DNA of 64,000 bases from Flaviramulus basaltis (GTDB taxonomy: Bacteria; Bacteroidota; Bacteroidia; Flavobacteriales; Flavobacteriaceae), in the NCBI RefSeq assembly GCF_900114265.1, contig NZ_FPKV01000001.1:248001-312000 (forward strand), written 5' to 3'. The notes beneath the pieces were generated by a model. It saw only the letters and a program-made list of their open reading frames with translations, was not told where the DNA came from and ran no database searches. Made by a program: the position numbers and the translations under genes. Of this stretch, positions 17,047 through 27,125 are shown one piece after another (positions within the stretch are counted from its first letter, which is position 1; the number at the start of each line of letters is the position of its first letter).

Positions 17047-20000
17047 ACTTTTTCTATAAATAAAAATAGGCAGTAAAGGTAAAATTAAAAGATAAAACCA
17101 GTTGTTGTGATATTCCACAAGCGCATTTGTGTTTCCTGTAAGTACAAACCCTGCCCAATAATATGGATGTTTCAATAAAGGGTCTTCAGTATTACTTAAA
17201 TAATCTAATTTCGCGTTTTTAAGTGCCTCATCCTTAGTTTCTCCAAAATCTAAATGCTTATAAAAGAAAGTCATAATTATTTCTGTAGCTTCGTCATCAA
17301 CCTTCCATAAACTCATTACAGTACTTGGTATTCCCGCGTAATTAAATGCCCTAGACAAACTAATAACACCCTCACCATTTTCATAAAATCCATTACCTGT
17401 ATCGCAGGCACTTAAAACCGCCATATTAGCGTTAAAATTTTCGTTATATAATTCAGAAATCAACAATTTGTTCATTTTTTCTCCATAAAAATTAAGTGAA
17501 GAAAATTCTGGATTTACTTCATCAATGTTAGAATGCATAGCTAAATGCAGTACATTGTATTGGCTAGCTTGTTTAAAAAACTCATTTTTTGAAGGGTTTA
17601 TATAGGCTTTTCCATTAAATATATTAAGAATATTTTTAATTTCTGTTGTTGTTTTTGGCAATCTATTATTTGTATTTGACACGGCAAATGCCCCTACATT
17701 TACTTTATTAAATGTTACAGCTGTTTTATTCTGCTCTTGATAAAGCATTAGTGAAGATGCATAACTAATTAAAGGCATGTTTTCGTCTAATAAAAGTGCT
17801 TCAAAAGGGAAGTAATATAAAGCTCCATCAGGAATAATAGTTAATTTTTTATAGTCTTGATAATTGATTTTATTAAACAACAATTCTTTTAATTCTTTAA
17901 ATGAATTTTGATAATCTTCATTTCTGTTTTTCAAATTCTGTAAACCTATTTTTAATGTATTTACAAACACTTTTTTATTTATTGAAGGCAATAAATAAAT
18001 ATTTTCTTTTAAAATTAAAAAGACATATAAATCTTTCTCTGTAAGTATATATTTTAAAATGCCTTCATCAAGTTTTAATGTTGGTTGTAAAGTGGCTACA
18101 TCAAAAGCCTTGATATTAAACTGATGATATGTGCTACTTTGTTGCTTTATAGAATCCTGTATTTTAGATAAACTTTCTTTCCACTCATAAACTTTATCCT
18201 TCCATAGCATAATTTTTTCTTCTGAATTCTCTTTAGAACTTACTATTGAATTTTGATAAAAATTGAGTTGTGCTTTAATACTCTCTTCTTCATTAATTAG
18301 ATTTTGAGAAAGATGTAATAATTGACGTTGCGTACTAAATACAAATTTAGACCATGTTAATTTAGAACCATTGTTTTCAATTGTGTTGATAATTTTAGTG
18401 AGCAAACTTTTATTTTCTAAAGACTTTGATGCCGCATTTAATAACCGATCATTAATAGAATTATTGATTATAAACAAACGTTCATTATAACGCTGTCCTA
18501 AATACAATTGATTATAAATTTTAGAAGCTAGTAAATACCTATGAATCGCTTTTTTAAAATTAATTTTTGAGTCATCATTCTTATATATTTCCATATAAAA
18601 ATCTCCCATTGCCAAAAAACCATCTATAGTTTCAAAAGAAATTAATGGTTTTAAATCCTTTATGTCAATTTGCTCTAAACCTAAATCTGAATTTTTTAAA
18701 AGCAAAAATGCATCGTCAAAATACTTTTGTGCTTTTTTAGTTTTAAGAAGTGACTGTGCCGTTTTTGCTTTGAATATAGATAACTTAAAACGATTTGAAA
18801 TATCATAATTCTTACTCAAATCATTTAATTCTTCCAATAATGATTCAGCTTCAATATATTTATTTAATTCAATTAATAATTCAACTTTGTAAAGCTGATA
18901 AGAAAATGCATCTGAATAATATTTAGTTTTATAATTCTTCTGAATACTTATGGCTTTATCTAAAAATCTCAAAGCTTCACTTGGCTTATCTCTCTTTAAA
19001 AGAGACGCATATAACTTTAAAGTTGAACTCTTTTTAGAAACTTCAAAATTCAGCAAATTTTTATCAGTTGGAATGGATTTTAAAATGTTTTGGGCATAAA
19101 AAATTGTGTTAATAGTATCTTTTTTACGTGAATAATGCACCATTAAATCGTACCATTCTGAGAGTTTATCTATATAAATTTCTTCTTTATTTCTTAAAAA
19201 ACCATTCACCTTAGTTGTTTTAGCAAGTGCTCTTAGTCTTTTTTTCTTCAATATATATTCTTCAGCTTTTTCGTAATCACCATAGTAAGAATACCAATAA
19301 AACAAGTTCCCATAGCAACTGTATAAAAAGTGTTTATCATCATCTTCATCAATATTTTCCCAAATAGATTTTGCCTTTAAAAGTGATTCTAATTCTTTTT
19401 TACGTAATCCTAAATTTCTGTATTCTACTGCAATATTATTATAAGCTTGTGCAACATCTGTATGATTTTCACCTATAATACTTTTATATAAATCTAACGA
19501 GGTTTGGTAATTTTTAACTGCTTTAGAATAATCCCCCAATTGACTGTATATATAACCTATGTCATAAATTAAATCCACAAAGGTTTTATCCTTTTCTGAA
19601 AGGGTGTCTTTTAAAATTTTAAAACCCAATTGAGCTTCTTTCAAAGCATGTTTCCAGTTACCTAAATAAGCCGTTTGATGGTAAATTCTATTTTGTAATT
19701 GATACTGAAATATTCTATCTGGATACTTTGCATTTATGTATAAATCTCTAGCCTTAGTTGCCGATTGCAAAGCGCTATCTAAATACTGTTCGCGCGCTTT
19801 TTTTGTAATAGACTTATCTAAATTGTGATAATTATAGCTCTTAAACTCAAGGTTTGAAGAGTTGGTATGAAAGTACTTTGCATTTATATAAGATTGGTAC
19901 TCTTTAGAAGTATTGTTGATTAATTTAATAGCGTGAGTTCTTACTAATAGCGCTTTTTCATACTCTGAATTGTTATGCAAAGAATCTGCTAAAACTGTTA

Positions 20001-20082
20001 AACTATCTTTATTAAAAATAGTTTGTGAAAAACCATATGAAATGACAAAAACAGAAAGGCATAAAAAAAGATTCCACTTCAT
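17023..20082 (-). CDS. TPR-CHAT protein, putative caspase-like peptidase
   Basis: A 1019-residue protein with a signal peptide (MKWNLFLCLSVFVISYGFSQ) and about 500 residues of tetratricopeptide repeats. A helical region follows, then a C-terminal CHAT domain with the expected His-Cys dyad: HLAMHS (His850) and LSACDTG (Cys893). One membrane helix (about 995-1012) and a basic tail end the protein, giving a periplasm-facing, tail-anchored enzyme. CHAT domains are caspase-related proteases. Substrate and trigger are unknown. It converges on the sigma/TPR pair. Confidence 0.87.
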   Translation of the reverse strand: MKWNLFLCLSVFVISYGFSQTIFNKDSLTVLADSLHNNSEYEKALLVRTHAIKLINNTSKEYQSYINAKYFHTNSSNLEFKSYNYHNLDKSITKKAREQYLDSALQSATKARDLYINAKYPDRIFQYQLQNRIYHQTAYLGNWKHALKEAQLGFKILKDTLSEKDKTFVDLIYDIGYIYSQLGDYSKAVKNYQTSLDLYKSIIGENHTDVAQAYNNIAVEYRNLGLRKKELESLLKAKSIWENIDEDDDKHFLYSCYGNLFYWYSYYGDYEKAEEYILKKKRLRALAKTTKVNGFLRNKEEIYIDKLSEWYDLMVHYSRKKDTINTIFYAQNILKSIPTDKNLLNFEVSKKSSTLKLYASLLKRDKPSEALRFLDKAISIQKNYKTKYYSDAFSYQLYKVELLIELNKYIEAESLLEELNDLSKNYDISNRFKLSIFKAKTAQSLLKTKKAQKYFDDAFLLLKNSDLGLEQIDIKDLKPLISFETIDGFLAMGDFYMEIYKNDDSKINFKKAIHRYLLASKIYNQLYLGQRYNERLFIINNSINDRLLNAASKSLENKSLLTKIINTIENNGSKLTWSKFVFSTQRQLLHLSQNLINEEESIKAQLNFYQNSIVSSKENSEEKIMLWKDKVYEWKESLSKIQDSIKQQSSTYHQFNIKAFDVATLQPTLKLDEGILKYILTEKDLYVFLILKENIYLLPSINKKVFVNTLKIGLQNLKNRNEDYQNSFKELKELLFNKINYQDYKKLTIIPDGALYYFPFEALLLDENMPLISYASSLMLYQEQNKTAVTFNKVNVGAFAVSNTNNRLPKTTTEIKNILNIFNGKAYINPSKNEFFKQASQYNVLHLAMHSNIDEVNPEFSSLNFYGEKMNKLLISELYNENFNANMAVLSACDTGNGFYENGEGVISLSRAFNYAGIPSTVMSLWKVDDEATEIIMTFFYKHLDFGETKDEALKNAKLDYLSNTEDPLLKHPYYWAGFVLTGNTNALVEYHNNWFYLLILPLLPIFIYRKSLFKFFKK

Positions 20083-20151
20083 TTTGTTTGCTTAATTGCT
20101 TTAAATTTAAACAATTAAACTGAGCTTATAACGAGTTTCCCTCTATTTGGA

Positions 20152-20553
20152 TTACTTTAAAATACGCTCCATTACTTTATCAGGATGTGATAACTCATTA
20201 TATCCAAACTGTTTATAAAGATTATGAGCATCTGATGTTTTGAGCATCCATACTTTACAGGTTTGCAATTTCGGCTCTTCGTTAATGGATTTCATCAATT
20301 TTTTCGAATACCCTTTACCTCTAAATTCTGGTAAAATAAACACGTCCATTAAATATGCAAAAACGGTATAATCGGTAGCTATTCTGGCAAAACCAATCTG
20401 TCTTTTATCTAAATAAACTCCAAAACACAAACAATGACTAATAGACTTTTTTACTTCTTCAATAGTTCTTCCCTTTGCCCAATAGGCAGTGGTTAAAAAC
20501 TTATGAATAACATCTATTTCTAATCTGCTTTTATCGGTTGATATTTCTATCAT
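20152..20553 (-). CDS. GNAT-family N-acetyltransferase
   Basis: A 133-residue acetyltransferase. The acetyl-CoA loop is at EFRGKGYSKKLM and the following strand is CKVWMLKTSDAHNLYKQFGYNEL. The length is short but complete for the family. The final gene of an operon reading ruvC, hemW, cyclase, DUF4230, GNAT; it overlaps the DUF4230 gene by one base. Confidence 0.9.
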   Translation of the reverse strand: MIEISTDKSRLEIDVIHKFLTTAYWAKGRTIEEVKKSISHCLCFGVYLDKRQIGFARIATDYTVFAYLMDVFILPEFRGKGYSKKLMKSINEEPKLQTCKVWMLKTSDAHNLYKQFGYNELSHPDKVMERILK

Positions 20554-21161
20554 TATTTGATTAACTTTTTATTGCTTTCTTCAATTTTTAAAGCTGAATA
20601 ATCTAATTTCCAACCAATGGTTTCAACAATGGTTTCAATTAACAAAATAGTTTCTAACGCTTCTTTTTGAGCAATTTGAATGAGACCACTTTCTGGAATT
20701 TTATCTTGTATGTGCAATTTTGCCTCATTATGTAAACCTGTTAAATCTGCTGCTTCAAACTTATTAAAGTAACCATCTTTTTTATCATAATAATTTAAAT
20801 TAGTTTCTATAGATAATACTTCGGGTTGCGGAAAATGTTCTAATAAAATTTTTTTGTTGTTATTATCTGCTTTCAATATAATTTTTGACAAATCGTAACC
20901 AACATGTGCTTTTGCATTTATAATAACAAGCGCTTTCTTTTTACTTGAGATCAGTTTTAAAAACCGTTCTTTTACATCTTCGTAATGATATATTTCTGCA
21001 AAATCACCTTCTACGGTTATAAATTTGCAAACCTTCTTTATCTTATCTAGCAGTAATACAGATTGGGCATTTACCAAGCTTTTCTTTTTAAAAGATTTAA
21101 CATAAGTAACAATGCCTAACGTAACTAAAACCCCAATTATTATTCCTAAGAAAGCTTCCAT
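20553..21161 (-). CDS. DUF4230 membrane-anchored protein
   Basis: A 202-residue protein with an N-terminal membrane helix (EAFLGIIIGVLVTLGIVTYV) and a soluble domain containing KVCKFITVEGDFAEIYHYEDV, the DUF4230 hallmark. The function of this family is unknown. It is embedded in the hemW-ruvC operon with no gap to either neighbour. Confidence 0.87.
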   Translation of the reverse strand: MEAFLGIIIGVLVTLGIVTYVKSFKKKSLVNAQSVLLLDKIKKVCKFITVEGDFAEIYHYEDVKERFLKLISSKKKALVIINAKAHVGYDLSKIILKADNNNKKILLEHFPQPEVLSIETNLNYYDKKDGYFNKFEAADLTGLHNEAKLHIQDKIPESGLIQIAQKEALETILLIETIVETIGWKLDYSALKIEESNKKLIK

Positions 21162-21917
21162 CTATTCAATTATTTTATACAAAATCGGTTTGCTTGGTGT
21201 GGCATCATTTTCAAAAGGTGCAATTTGAAGATTTAAAAAATACTCACCATCTTCAACTGTATTTGGCACAAAAATAAGTTCGGTAATTGTAGCATCTAAT
21301 CGCAATTTTCCTTTTGTGTTCCAAAACGCATTATGGGCTAAAAGTTGACAATCGTCCTTTTCTTTATCTACGCTTGGTAAATCTATTAATAAATGTTTTA
21401 CTCCTTTTTCTCGTAAATAAATTGCCGCATCTTTTAATAAATAAGGTGGATTTGTATGTGAATATTGTGCAGATAACTTTTCCTTAGTATTTGGAATAGT
21501 TCTAATAACAATCGCATCTCTTTTTTTGTTACCAATTGCAAATTGTATTTGTTTTTTAGATATCACAGAATCTCCATTCAATCTTTCTGGTGCAACAGTA
21601 ATAACTTCTGCTAAAAAGAAAAACTCCTTTAAATTTTCATTTATAGAATATACTTTTTCGGTTATATGACCCACACATTCTGTATGTGTACCGTGTGCAT
21701 GCGGATTAAAATAAATGTCATTAAAATTTATACATGCGCCATCTTTTACAGTTGCTACCCATTCACCATCTTTTACTGGTTCTATTTTTGGAGGATCAAC
21801 ATACCATGCATTAACATTGCTTTTTGATGCACGAAGCGGAATGGATATATCTAAAGGTTTTGATAAATCTATTTGAAGTTTTCTGGAGTTATATTGTATT
21901 GTTGCTAGCATACCCAA
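21162..21917 (-). CDS. Cyclase-family (kynurenine-formamidase-like) metal hydrolase
   Basis: A 251-residue protein with the metal-binding motif HAHGTHTECVGH of the cyclase family, an HGTH-x-D/E variant. The family includes kynurenine formamidases and polyketide-related cyclases, which use this loop to bind divalent metals. The substrate is not evident and no tryptophan catabolism genes are near. The third residue is also Met and may be the real start. Confidence 0.85.
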   Translation of the reverse strand: MGMLATIQYNSRKLQIDLSKPLDISIPLRASKSNVNAWYVDPPKIEPVKDGEWVATVKDGACINFNDIYFNPHAHGTHTECVGHITEKVYSINENLKEFFFLAEVITVAPERLNGDSVISKKQIQFAIGNKKRDAIVIRTIPNTKEKLSAQYSHTNPPYLLKDAAIYLREKGVKHLLIDLPSVDKEKDDCQLLAHNAFWNTKGKLRLDATITELIFVPNTVEDGEYFLNLQIAPFENDATPSKPILYKIIE

Positions 21918-21922
21918 ATATA

Positions 21923-23050
21923 CTAAATCATAAATAGTTCGGATGCTATTCCATCTATCAAAAACTTTCCTTTTTTTGTGGTTATTATTGTTTTTTGATG
22001 AGATACTTCAAGTAATCCTTCATTAATATATTTTTTCGCAGATATTTTTAAATGCTCAACAAACGTTTTCCCAAAGTCCTTTTCAATTTTCTCTAAAGAT
22101 ACTCCCCAAATAGTTCGTAAACCTGTCATAATATATTCGTTATATTCATCTTGTATCGAAAGATGTTCCGCGGTATTTGGTAAAGTTTTATTTTGAATAG
22201 CTTTTATGTATTTTGTGTTATTTGAAACATTCCAACTACGCTCATTTTTATAAAATGAATGTGCCGATGGACCGATTCCTAAATAAGACTTCCCTTGCCA
22301 ATAACTAGTGTTGTGCTTAGAAAAATAATTAGGCTTACCAAAATTTGAAATTTCGTAATGTACAAACCCTTGTTCGTTGGTTTTTTCTATTAAATAATTA
22401 AAATGCTGAAGTGCTAAATCTTCATCCATTGGCGGATAGGTTCCTTTTTTTATAAACATAGCCATAGCTGTATTAGGTTCAACAGTTAAAGCGTAGCTAG
22501 AAATATGATTAACTCCAAAACCAAAGGTCATTTCTAAGTTTTTATTCCATTTTTCTAAACTCATATTTGGAATACCGTAAATAAGGTCGATAGTAATATT
22601 ATCAAAGTACTTTGTAGCCTCTTTTAAACATTTTTTAGCTTCATCTGACGAATGTGCTCTATTCATGTTTTTTAAATCATCTTCAAAAAAAGACTGAATA
22701 CCTATACTTAATCGATTAATCGGGCTTTCAGATAGCTGAATAATGACACTTTTAGATAAATCATCTGGGTTAGCCTCTAAAGTAATTTCTGGATTTTCTG
22801 CAACTTGATAATGTTTATAAACAGAATCGATTAATAGCTTTAATTCTTCATTTGTTAATAAACTTGGGGTTCCTCCACCAAAATAAATGGTTTCAATGGT
22901 TTCATTTTTGAGTTCATCTTTTCGTAATTCTAATTCTTTTACTAAAGCTTGAACTAGCTCATCTTTCTTTTTTAGTGAGGTCGAAAAATGAAAATCGCAA
23001 TAAAAACATGCTTGCTTACAAAATGGAATATGTATGTAGATGCCTGCCAT
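21923..23050 (-). CDS. hemW: HemW-like radical SAM protein
   Basis: A 375-residue protein with the radical SAM cluster motif CKQACFYCDF (Cys11, Cys15, Cys18), then FGGGTPSLL, LEANPDDL and a HemN-type C-terminal domain. HemW is a heme chaperone, often misannotated as coproporphyrinogen III oxidase. It overlaps ruvC by one base, consistent with translational coupling. Confidence 0.93.
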   Translation of the reverse strand: MAGIYIHIPFCKQACFYCDFHFSTSLKKKDELVQALVKELELRKDELKNETIETIYFGGGTPSLLTNEELKLLIDSVYKHYQVAENPEITLEANPDDLSKSVIIQLSESPINRLSIGIQSFFEDDLKNMNRAHSSDEAKKCLKEATKYFDNITIDLIYGIPNMSLEKWNKNLEMTFGFGVNHISSYALTVEPNTAMAMFIKKGTYPPMDEDLALQHFNYLIEKTNEQGFVHYEISNFGKPNYFSKHNTSYWQGKSYLGIGPSAHSFYKNERSWNVSNNTKYIKAIQNKTLPNTAEHLSIQDEYNEYIMTGLRTIWGVSLEKIEKDFGKTFVEHLKISAKKYINEGLLEVSHQKTIITTKKGKFLIDGIASELFMI

Positions 23051-23613
23051 TATTTTTTAACCCTATCTCCATTCTGCTTTACAAAAGCATCCCAACCAGA
23101 ATAGCTTTTTCCAACAGTTATTTTACCCGAGTTATAAAAATGACAAACCGCAGCCGCTAAACCATCCGTTGCATCTAAATTTTTTGGCAATGTTTTAAGT
23201 CCTAATAAACTTTGAAGCATTTTCGCAACCTGTTCTTTACTCGCATTTCCGTTACCAGTAATGGCCATTTTTATTTTTTTTGGCAGATATTCTGTAATAG
23301 GTATTTCTCTGCTTAAACCTGCAGCCATAGCAACACCTTGTGCTCTTCCAAGTTTAAGCATACTTTGCACGTTTTTACCAAAAAATGGCGCTTCAATGGC
23401 AATTTCATCTGGATTATGAGTATCAATAAGTTCTATGGTACGTTCAAAAATTAGTTTTAGTTTTAAATAATGATCGTCGTATTTTTTTAAATCCAGTTCA
23501 TTAAGTTGTAGAAATGTCATGGTTTTCCCAACTACTTTTATGAGTCCAAAACCCATAATAGTTGTCCCAGGATCAATTCCTAAAATTATTCTTTCTTTAG
23601 TCATTCTGTTCAC
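23050..23613 (-). CDS. ruvC: Crossover junction endodeoxyribonuclease RuvC
   Basis: A 187-residue Holliday-junction resolvase. The first catalytic Asp is in [12 protein letters not shown] (Asp14), the second acidic residue in IEAPFFGKN, and the C-terminal pair in [12 protein letters not shown]. It cuts four-way junctions at symmetric sites together with RuvAB. The start overlaps the upstream gene by 17 bases; a second Met (MTKERIILG) three codons in is possible. Confidence 0.95.
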   Translation of the reverse strand: MNRMTKERIILGIDPGTTIMGFGLIKVVGKTMTFLQLNELDLKKYDDHYLKLKLIFERTIELIDTHNPDEIAIEAPFFGKNVQSMLKLGRAQGVAMAAGLSREIPITEYLPKKIKMAITGNGNASKEQVAKMLQSLLGLKTLPKNLDATDGLAAAVCHFYNSGKITVGKSYSGWDAFVKQNGDRVKK

Positions 23614-24244
23614 AATAATAACAACCGCTTAACGATATGGAGGCACCAATAGTTACTGTTAAAAGGTTTCCGTTAAATGACCCAAAACCTTCTGAAATCG
23701 GATTAAAATCATCACTAAAACCTAAAATATAAGAGGCATCTAAATATACCGATAGTTTATCTGAAACACCATAATGAAACTCAATTCCTGCCATGGCATT
23801 TAAATATGATGTTTTATTTTGAGTATAATTCCCTAAAGGCTTTATCATAGAAAACCCAGGTCCTGCATGAACAAATGTTCCCATATTTTGTGGAAAAAAA
23901 CTAAAAATATTAGTAGTATTATAAACCAATTGAGCATTAATGCGTGTATAATTCACTTTAAATTCTGGCGTATTATCTGAATTTGAAAATCTATTATATC
24001 CAAGATCTAGCTTAACTCCAAGCATGGGTTTAAACATATATTGCAACCCTAAGTTAATGGTTGGAAAATTAATTGAACTTCCCTCAAAATTATTTATAAA
24101 ACCATTAGATGACGGACTATTTACTCCCAATGCAAATTGCGCTTTAAAAGTACTTGTATCGCTTTGCGAAAATCCCAAATAGGTATAAAAAGATAGTATA
24201 AAAATTAACCAATACTTCTTATAAATTTTAAAACTTGAAGACAT
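23597..24244 (-). CDS. Outer-membrane beta-barrel protein
   Basis: A 215-residue protein with a signal sequence ending near YLGFSQ, then alternating hydrophobic strands with aromatic ends ([43 protein letters not shown]). These are typical of small eight-stranded barrels. The C-terminal CYYCEQND tail is unusual. Function unknown. It is the first gene of the ruvC-hemW operon. Confidence 0.75.
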   Translation of the reverse strand: MSSSFKIYKKYWLIFILSFYTYLGFSQSDTSTFKAQFALGVNSPSSNGFINNFEGSSINFPTINLGLQYMFKPMLGVKLDLGYNRFSNSDNTPEFKVNYTRINAQLVYNTTNIFSFFPQNMGTFVHAGPGFSMIKPLGNYTQNKTSYLNAMAGIEFHYGVSDKLSVYLDASYILGFSDDFNPISEGFGSFNGNLLTVTIGASISLSGCYYCEQND

Positions 24245-24274
24245 ACCGTATTATTAGTTTATTTTGCAATTAAT

Positions 24275-25249
24275 ATGATGTATTCATTGCCATACAAAAC
24301 TAAACAATTCTTTTTTGTGCTCATTAAATTAAGCATTGTTGTTGGTGCATTTTATTTCATCTATCAAAAACTAGCAAATAATAGCGAATTAGAATTTTCC
24401 GCTTTTATAAATTTTTTATCAAAAAAAGACATTTTTTCGACCGAAAACATTCTTTTTTTAGTTTTTTTAAGCATTTTTAATTGGTTTTTTGAAATTCTAA
24501 AATGGAAGAAATTAGTTAGCTATGTTGTTAAAATCAGTTTTAAAAAATCTCTTGAACAAAGTTTAGGAGCATTAACAGCATCATTATTTACACCAAATAG
24601 AGTTGGTGAATACGGAGCTAAAGCCATCTATTTTAAATCAACTTATAGAAAACGCATCTTACTTGTAAATTTACTTAGTAATATGTTACAAATGAGCGTT
24701 ACAGTTATTTTAGGTGTTATAGGATTTAGTTTTTTTGTGTCAGAAAATAACATTGAAATTAATCATTACAAACTTGCTAAGCTATTAGCTATAGTGCTAA
24801 CACTTTTTGTTTTAATAGCTTTTGGTATTAGTAAAAGCAGCTTCACTATTAAAGGGTTTTCTTTCGAAAAAATAAAGCACTTTATTTTAAAATATCCAAA
24901 AAATAAGCTGGTTTTAGGTTTTCTACTTTCTCTTTTACGATATTTTATTTTCTCATTTCAATTCTATTTTTTGTTACACCTTTTTAATATTGATATAACA
25001 TACTTGAATGCTATGAAAGGTATTACTTCTATGTATTTATTAGCTTCCATTATTCCATCTATTTTTATTTTTGAGGTTATTGTTAAAGGAAGTATTGCTG
25101 TATATTTATTCTCCTTTATTCATGTAAATGAAATAACTATTTTAAGTATTATTACAATTATGTGGTTGCTTAATTTTGTATTACCAAGCTTTTTTGGAAG
25201 CTATTATGTGCTTAATTTTAATTTACCCAAAAACGACCAATACGAATGA
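24275..25249 (+). CDS. Lysylphosphatidylglycerol synthase-type membrane protein (flippase-like)
   Basis: A 324-residue integral membrane protein with about eight helices. The sequence TASLFTPNRVGEYGAKAIYF is the hallmark of the UPF0104/LPG_synthase_TM family. The soluble synthase domain of MprF is absent, so a lipid-translocating role for glycolipids or lipid-linked sugars is the usual proposal. It overlaps the glycosyltransferase gene by four bases (ATGA), supporting a shared pathway. Confidence 0.87.
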   Translation: MMYSLPYKTKQFFFVLIKLSIVVGAFYFIYQKLANNSELEFSAFINFLSKKDIFSTENILFLVFLSIFNWFFEILKWKKLVSYVVKISFKKSLEQSLGALTASLFTPNRVGEYGAKAIYFKSTYRKRILLVNLLSNMLQMSVTVILGVIGFSFFVSENNIEINHYKLAKLLAIVLTLFVLIAFGISKSSFTIKGFSFEKIKHFILKYPKNKLVLGFLLSLLRYFIFSFQFYFLLHLFNIDITYLNAMKGITSMYLLASIIPSIFIFEVIVKGSIAVYLFSFIHVNEITILSIITIMWLLNFVLPSFFGSYYVLNFNLPKNDQYE

Positions 25250-26367
25250 TTTTAGTGAGCATAATTATAACCGTTATATATTTACTTTTAATTGGCAGCT
25301 TTGTTTATGGCTTTGATAAAGTTGATAATTTTAAACTTGATGATATTACTCCAACAACAAGATTTTCTATAATTATTCCTTTTAGAAATGAAGCCGAGAA
25401 TTTACCTTCCTTATTAAAATCTATTGAAGCATTAGAATATCCTAAAAGCTTATTTGAAATTATTTTAGTTGATGACGACTCAGAAGATAATTCGGTTTCA
25501 ATTATAAAGCAATTCATAAATAATTATCAAAATATCTCAATAATTTTAAATGATAGAAAAACAAATTCACCAAAAAAAGATGCGATTACAACTGCTATAA
25601 AAAAAGCTGAAAACGAATGGATTATAACTACAGATGCCGATTGTATTTTACCTAAATATTGGCTAGATAGTTTTGATGAATACATTCAAAAAACAAATAC
25701 GCTTTGCATAGTTGCTCCTGTTACATATTCTCAACAAAATCATTTTTTACATCGGTTTCAATTATTAGATATTTTAAGTTTACAAGGTGCAACTATTGGT
25801 GGTTTTGGCTCCAATAAACCGTTTTTATGCAACGGTGCTAATTTTGCTTACAAAAAAGAGTTGTTTGATGAGTTGAATGGTTTTGAAGGAAATAATAATA
25901 TCGCTAGTGGTGACGATATTTTTTTCCTTGAAAAAGTATCAAAAACATATCCAAAACAACTTCATTATTTAAAATGTGAACAAGCTATTGTAACAACAAA
26001 TTCTCAACCAACTTGGAAACACCTTATTTCTCAACGTATTCGTTGGGCCGCAAAAACAAGTGCTTATAATAATTGGTTTGGCAAACTTACAGGACTTACT
26101 GTTTTGTTAATGAACTCTATAATAATTATTAGTTTACTACTTTCTTTAATGGGTGTATTTAAGCTTAAAATTTTGCTTTATATTATAATTATTAAATTTA
26201 ATATTGACTTTTTTTTAATTTACAAATCGGCAAATTTTTTTAATCAAAAAGAAGTCTTAATGAGTTTCTTTTTCGGGTTTATTATCTATCCGTTCTTTAG
26301 TGTTTATGTGGCTTTTATATCTGTTTTTTCAAACTACAAATGGAAAGGAAGACAATTCAAAAAATAA
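25246..26367 (+). CDS. Family 2 glycosyltransferase, membrane-bound
   Basis: A 373-residue protein with an N-terminal helix, a GT-A catalytic domain starting FSIIIPFRNEAENL, a DDDSED segment, a DxD-like TTDADCILP (metal/nucleotide-sugar site) and a QRIRWAAK motif matching the QxxRW signature of processive enzymes. Two or three C-terminal helices end the protein. It probably transfers sugars to a lipid acceptor at the inner membrane, with the flippase-like neighbour. Confidence 0.9.
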   Translation: MILVSIIITVIYLLLIGSFVYGFDKVDNFKLDDITPTTRFSIIIPFRNEAENLPSLLKSIEALEYPKSLFEIILVDDDSEDNSVSIIKQFINNYQNISIILNDRKTNSPKKDAITTAIKKAENEWIITTDADCILPKYWLDSFDEYIQKTNTLCIVAPVTYSQQNHFLHRFQLLDILSLQGATIGGFGSNKPFLCNGANFAYKKELFDELNGFEGNNNIASGDDIFFLEKVSKTYPKQLHYLKCEQAIVTTNSQPTWKHLISQRIRWAAKTSAYNNWFGKLTGLTVLLMNSIIIISLLLSLMGVFKLKILLYIIIIKFNIDFFLIYKSANFFNQKEVLMSFFFGFIIYPFFSVYVAFISVFSNYKWKGRQFKK

Positions 26368-26386
26368 TTTAATTAGATTTACATCT

Positions 26387-27119
26387 ATGAGCTTTTTAAA
26401 CAAAACTTCAAATCCAGCTTTTACCAATCACTTTTTTGGTGGTCGTAGTACTAATGCTAAAACCATGACTGTAACTGGAATTTTTGTAAAATCAATGCTT
26501 TCTATTACTATTATTGTAATAATTTCAATTGGTTTATGGAAACTTTATAACAATGGCGTAAATATAAAATGGTATGGTTTAGGCGGAATGCTTTCTGCCA
26601 TTATAATAAGTATTGTTATTTCTGTTCGCCAACATTGGGCTCATATTTTAGTACCTCTTTGCTATTGCCAAAGGCTTTTTTCTTGGTAGTATGAGTATTT
26701 ATGCACATGCACATTTCCCTAATTTACCATATCAAGCTATCGGCATTACTGTAGTCACTTTTTTTGTAATGTTAGTACTTTACCAAACAAGACTAATTAT
26801 AGTTACAAAAAAATTACGAAGTGTTATTATTACTGCTGTAACAAGTATTTTTGTGATTTATATAATTTCATGGATTTTAGGCTTTTTTGGTATTAAAGTT
26901 TTTATTTGGGGTACCTCATGGCCTGCTATTATTTTTAATATTACTGCTGCAGTTTTCGCCTCACTATCCTTACTTCTAGATTTTGATTATATAGAACGCC
27001 ATAAAAATAAATCGCCAAAATATAAAGAGTGGTTAGCTACTTGGGGACTTTTAGTCACTTTAGTTTGGTTGTATGCTGAAATTTTAAGATTGATGCGAAA
27101 ACTAGCTATTAAGTTTTAG
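26387..27119 (+). pseudogene. Bax inhibitor-1/YccA-family gene split by a frameshift
   Basis: The first frame starts MSFLNKTSNPAFTNHFFGG at 26387 and reads good BI-1 sequence up to HWAHILVPL, then goes out of frame after 26659. The next frame resumes at GCT (26661) with AIAKGFFLGSMSIYA and continues in frame to 27119 with the membrane helices of the family and LLLDFDYIERH. One base separates CTT and GCT where a Tyr codon is expected, so two bases appear lost. The protein would be a six- to seven-helix membrane channel-like protein. It is either a pseudogene or a sequencing error. Confidence 0.82.
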
Positions 27120-27125
27120 GATATT

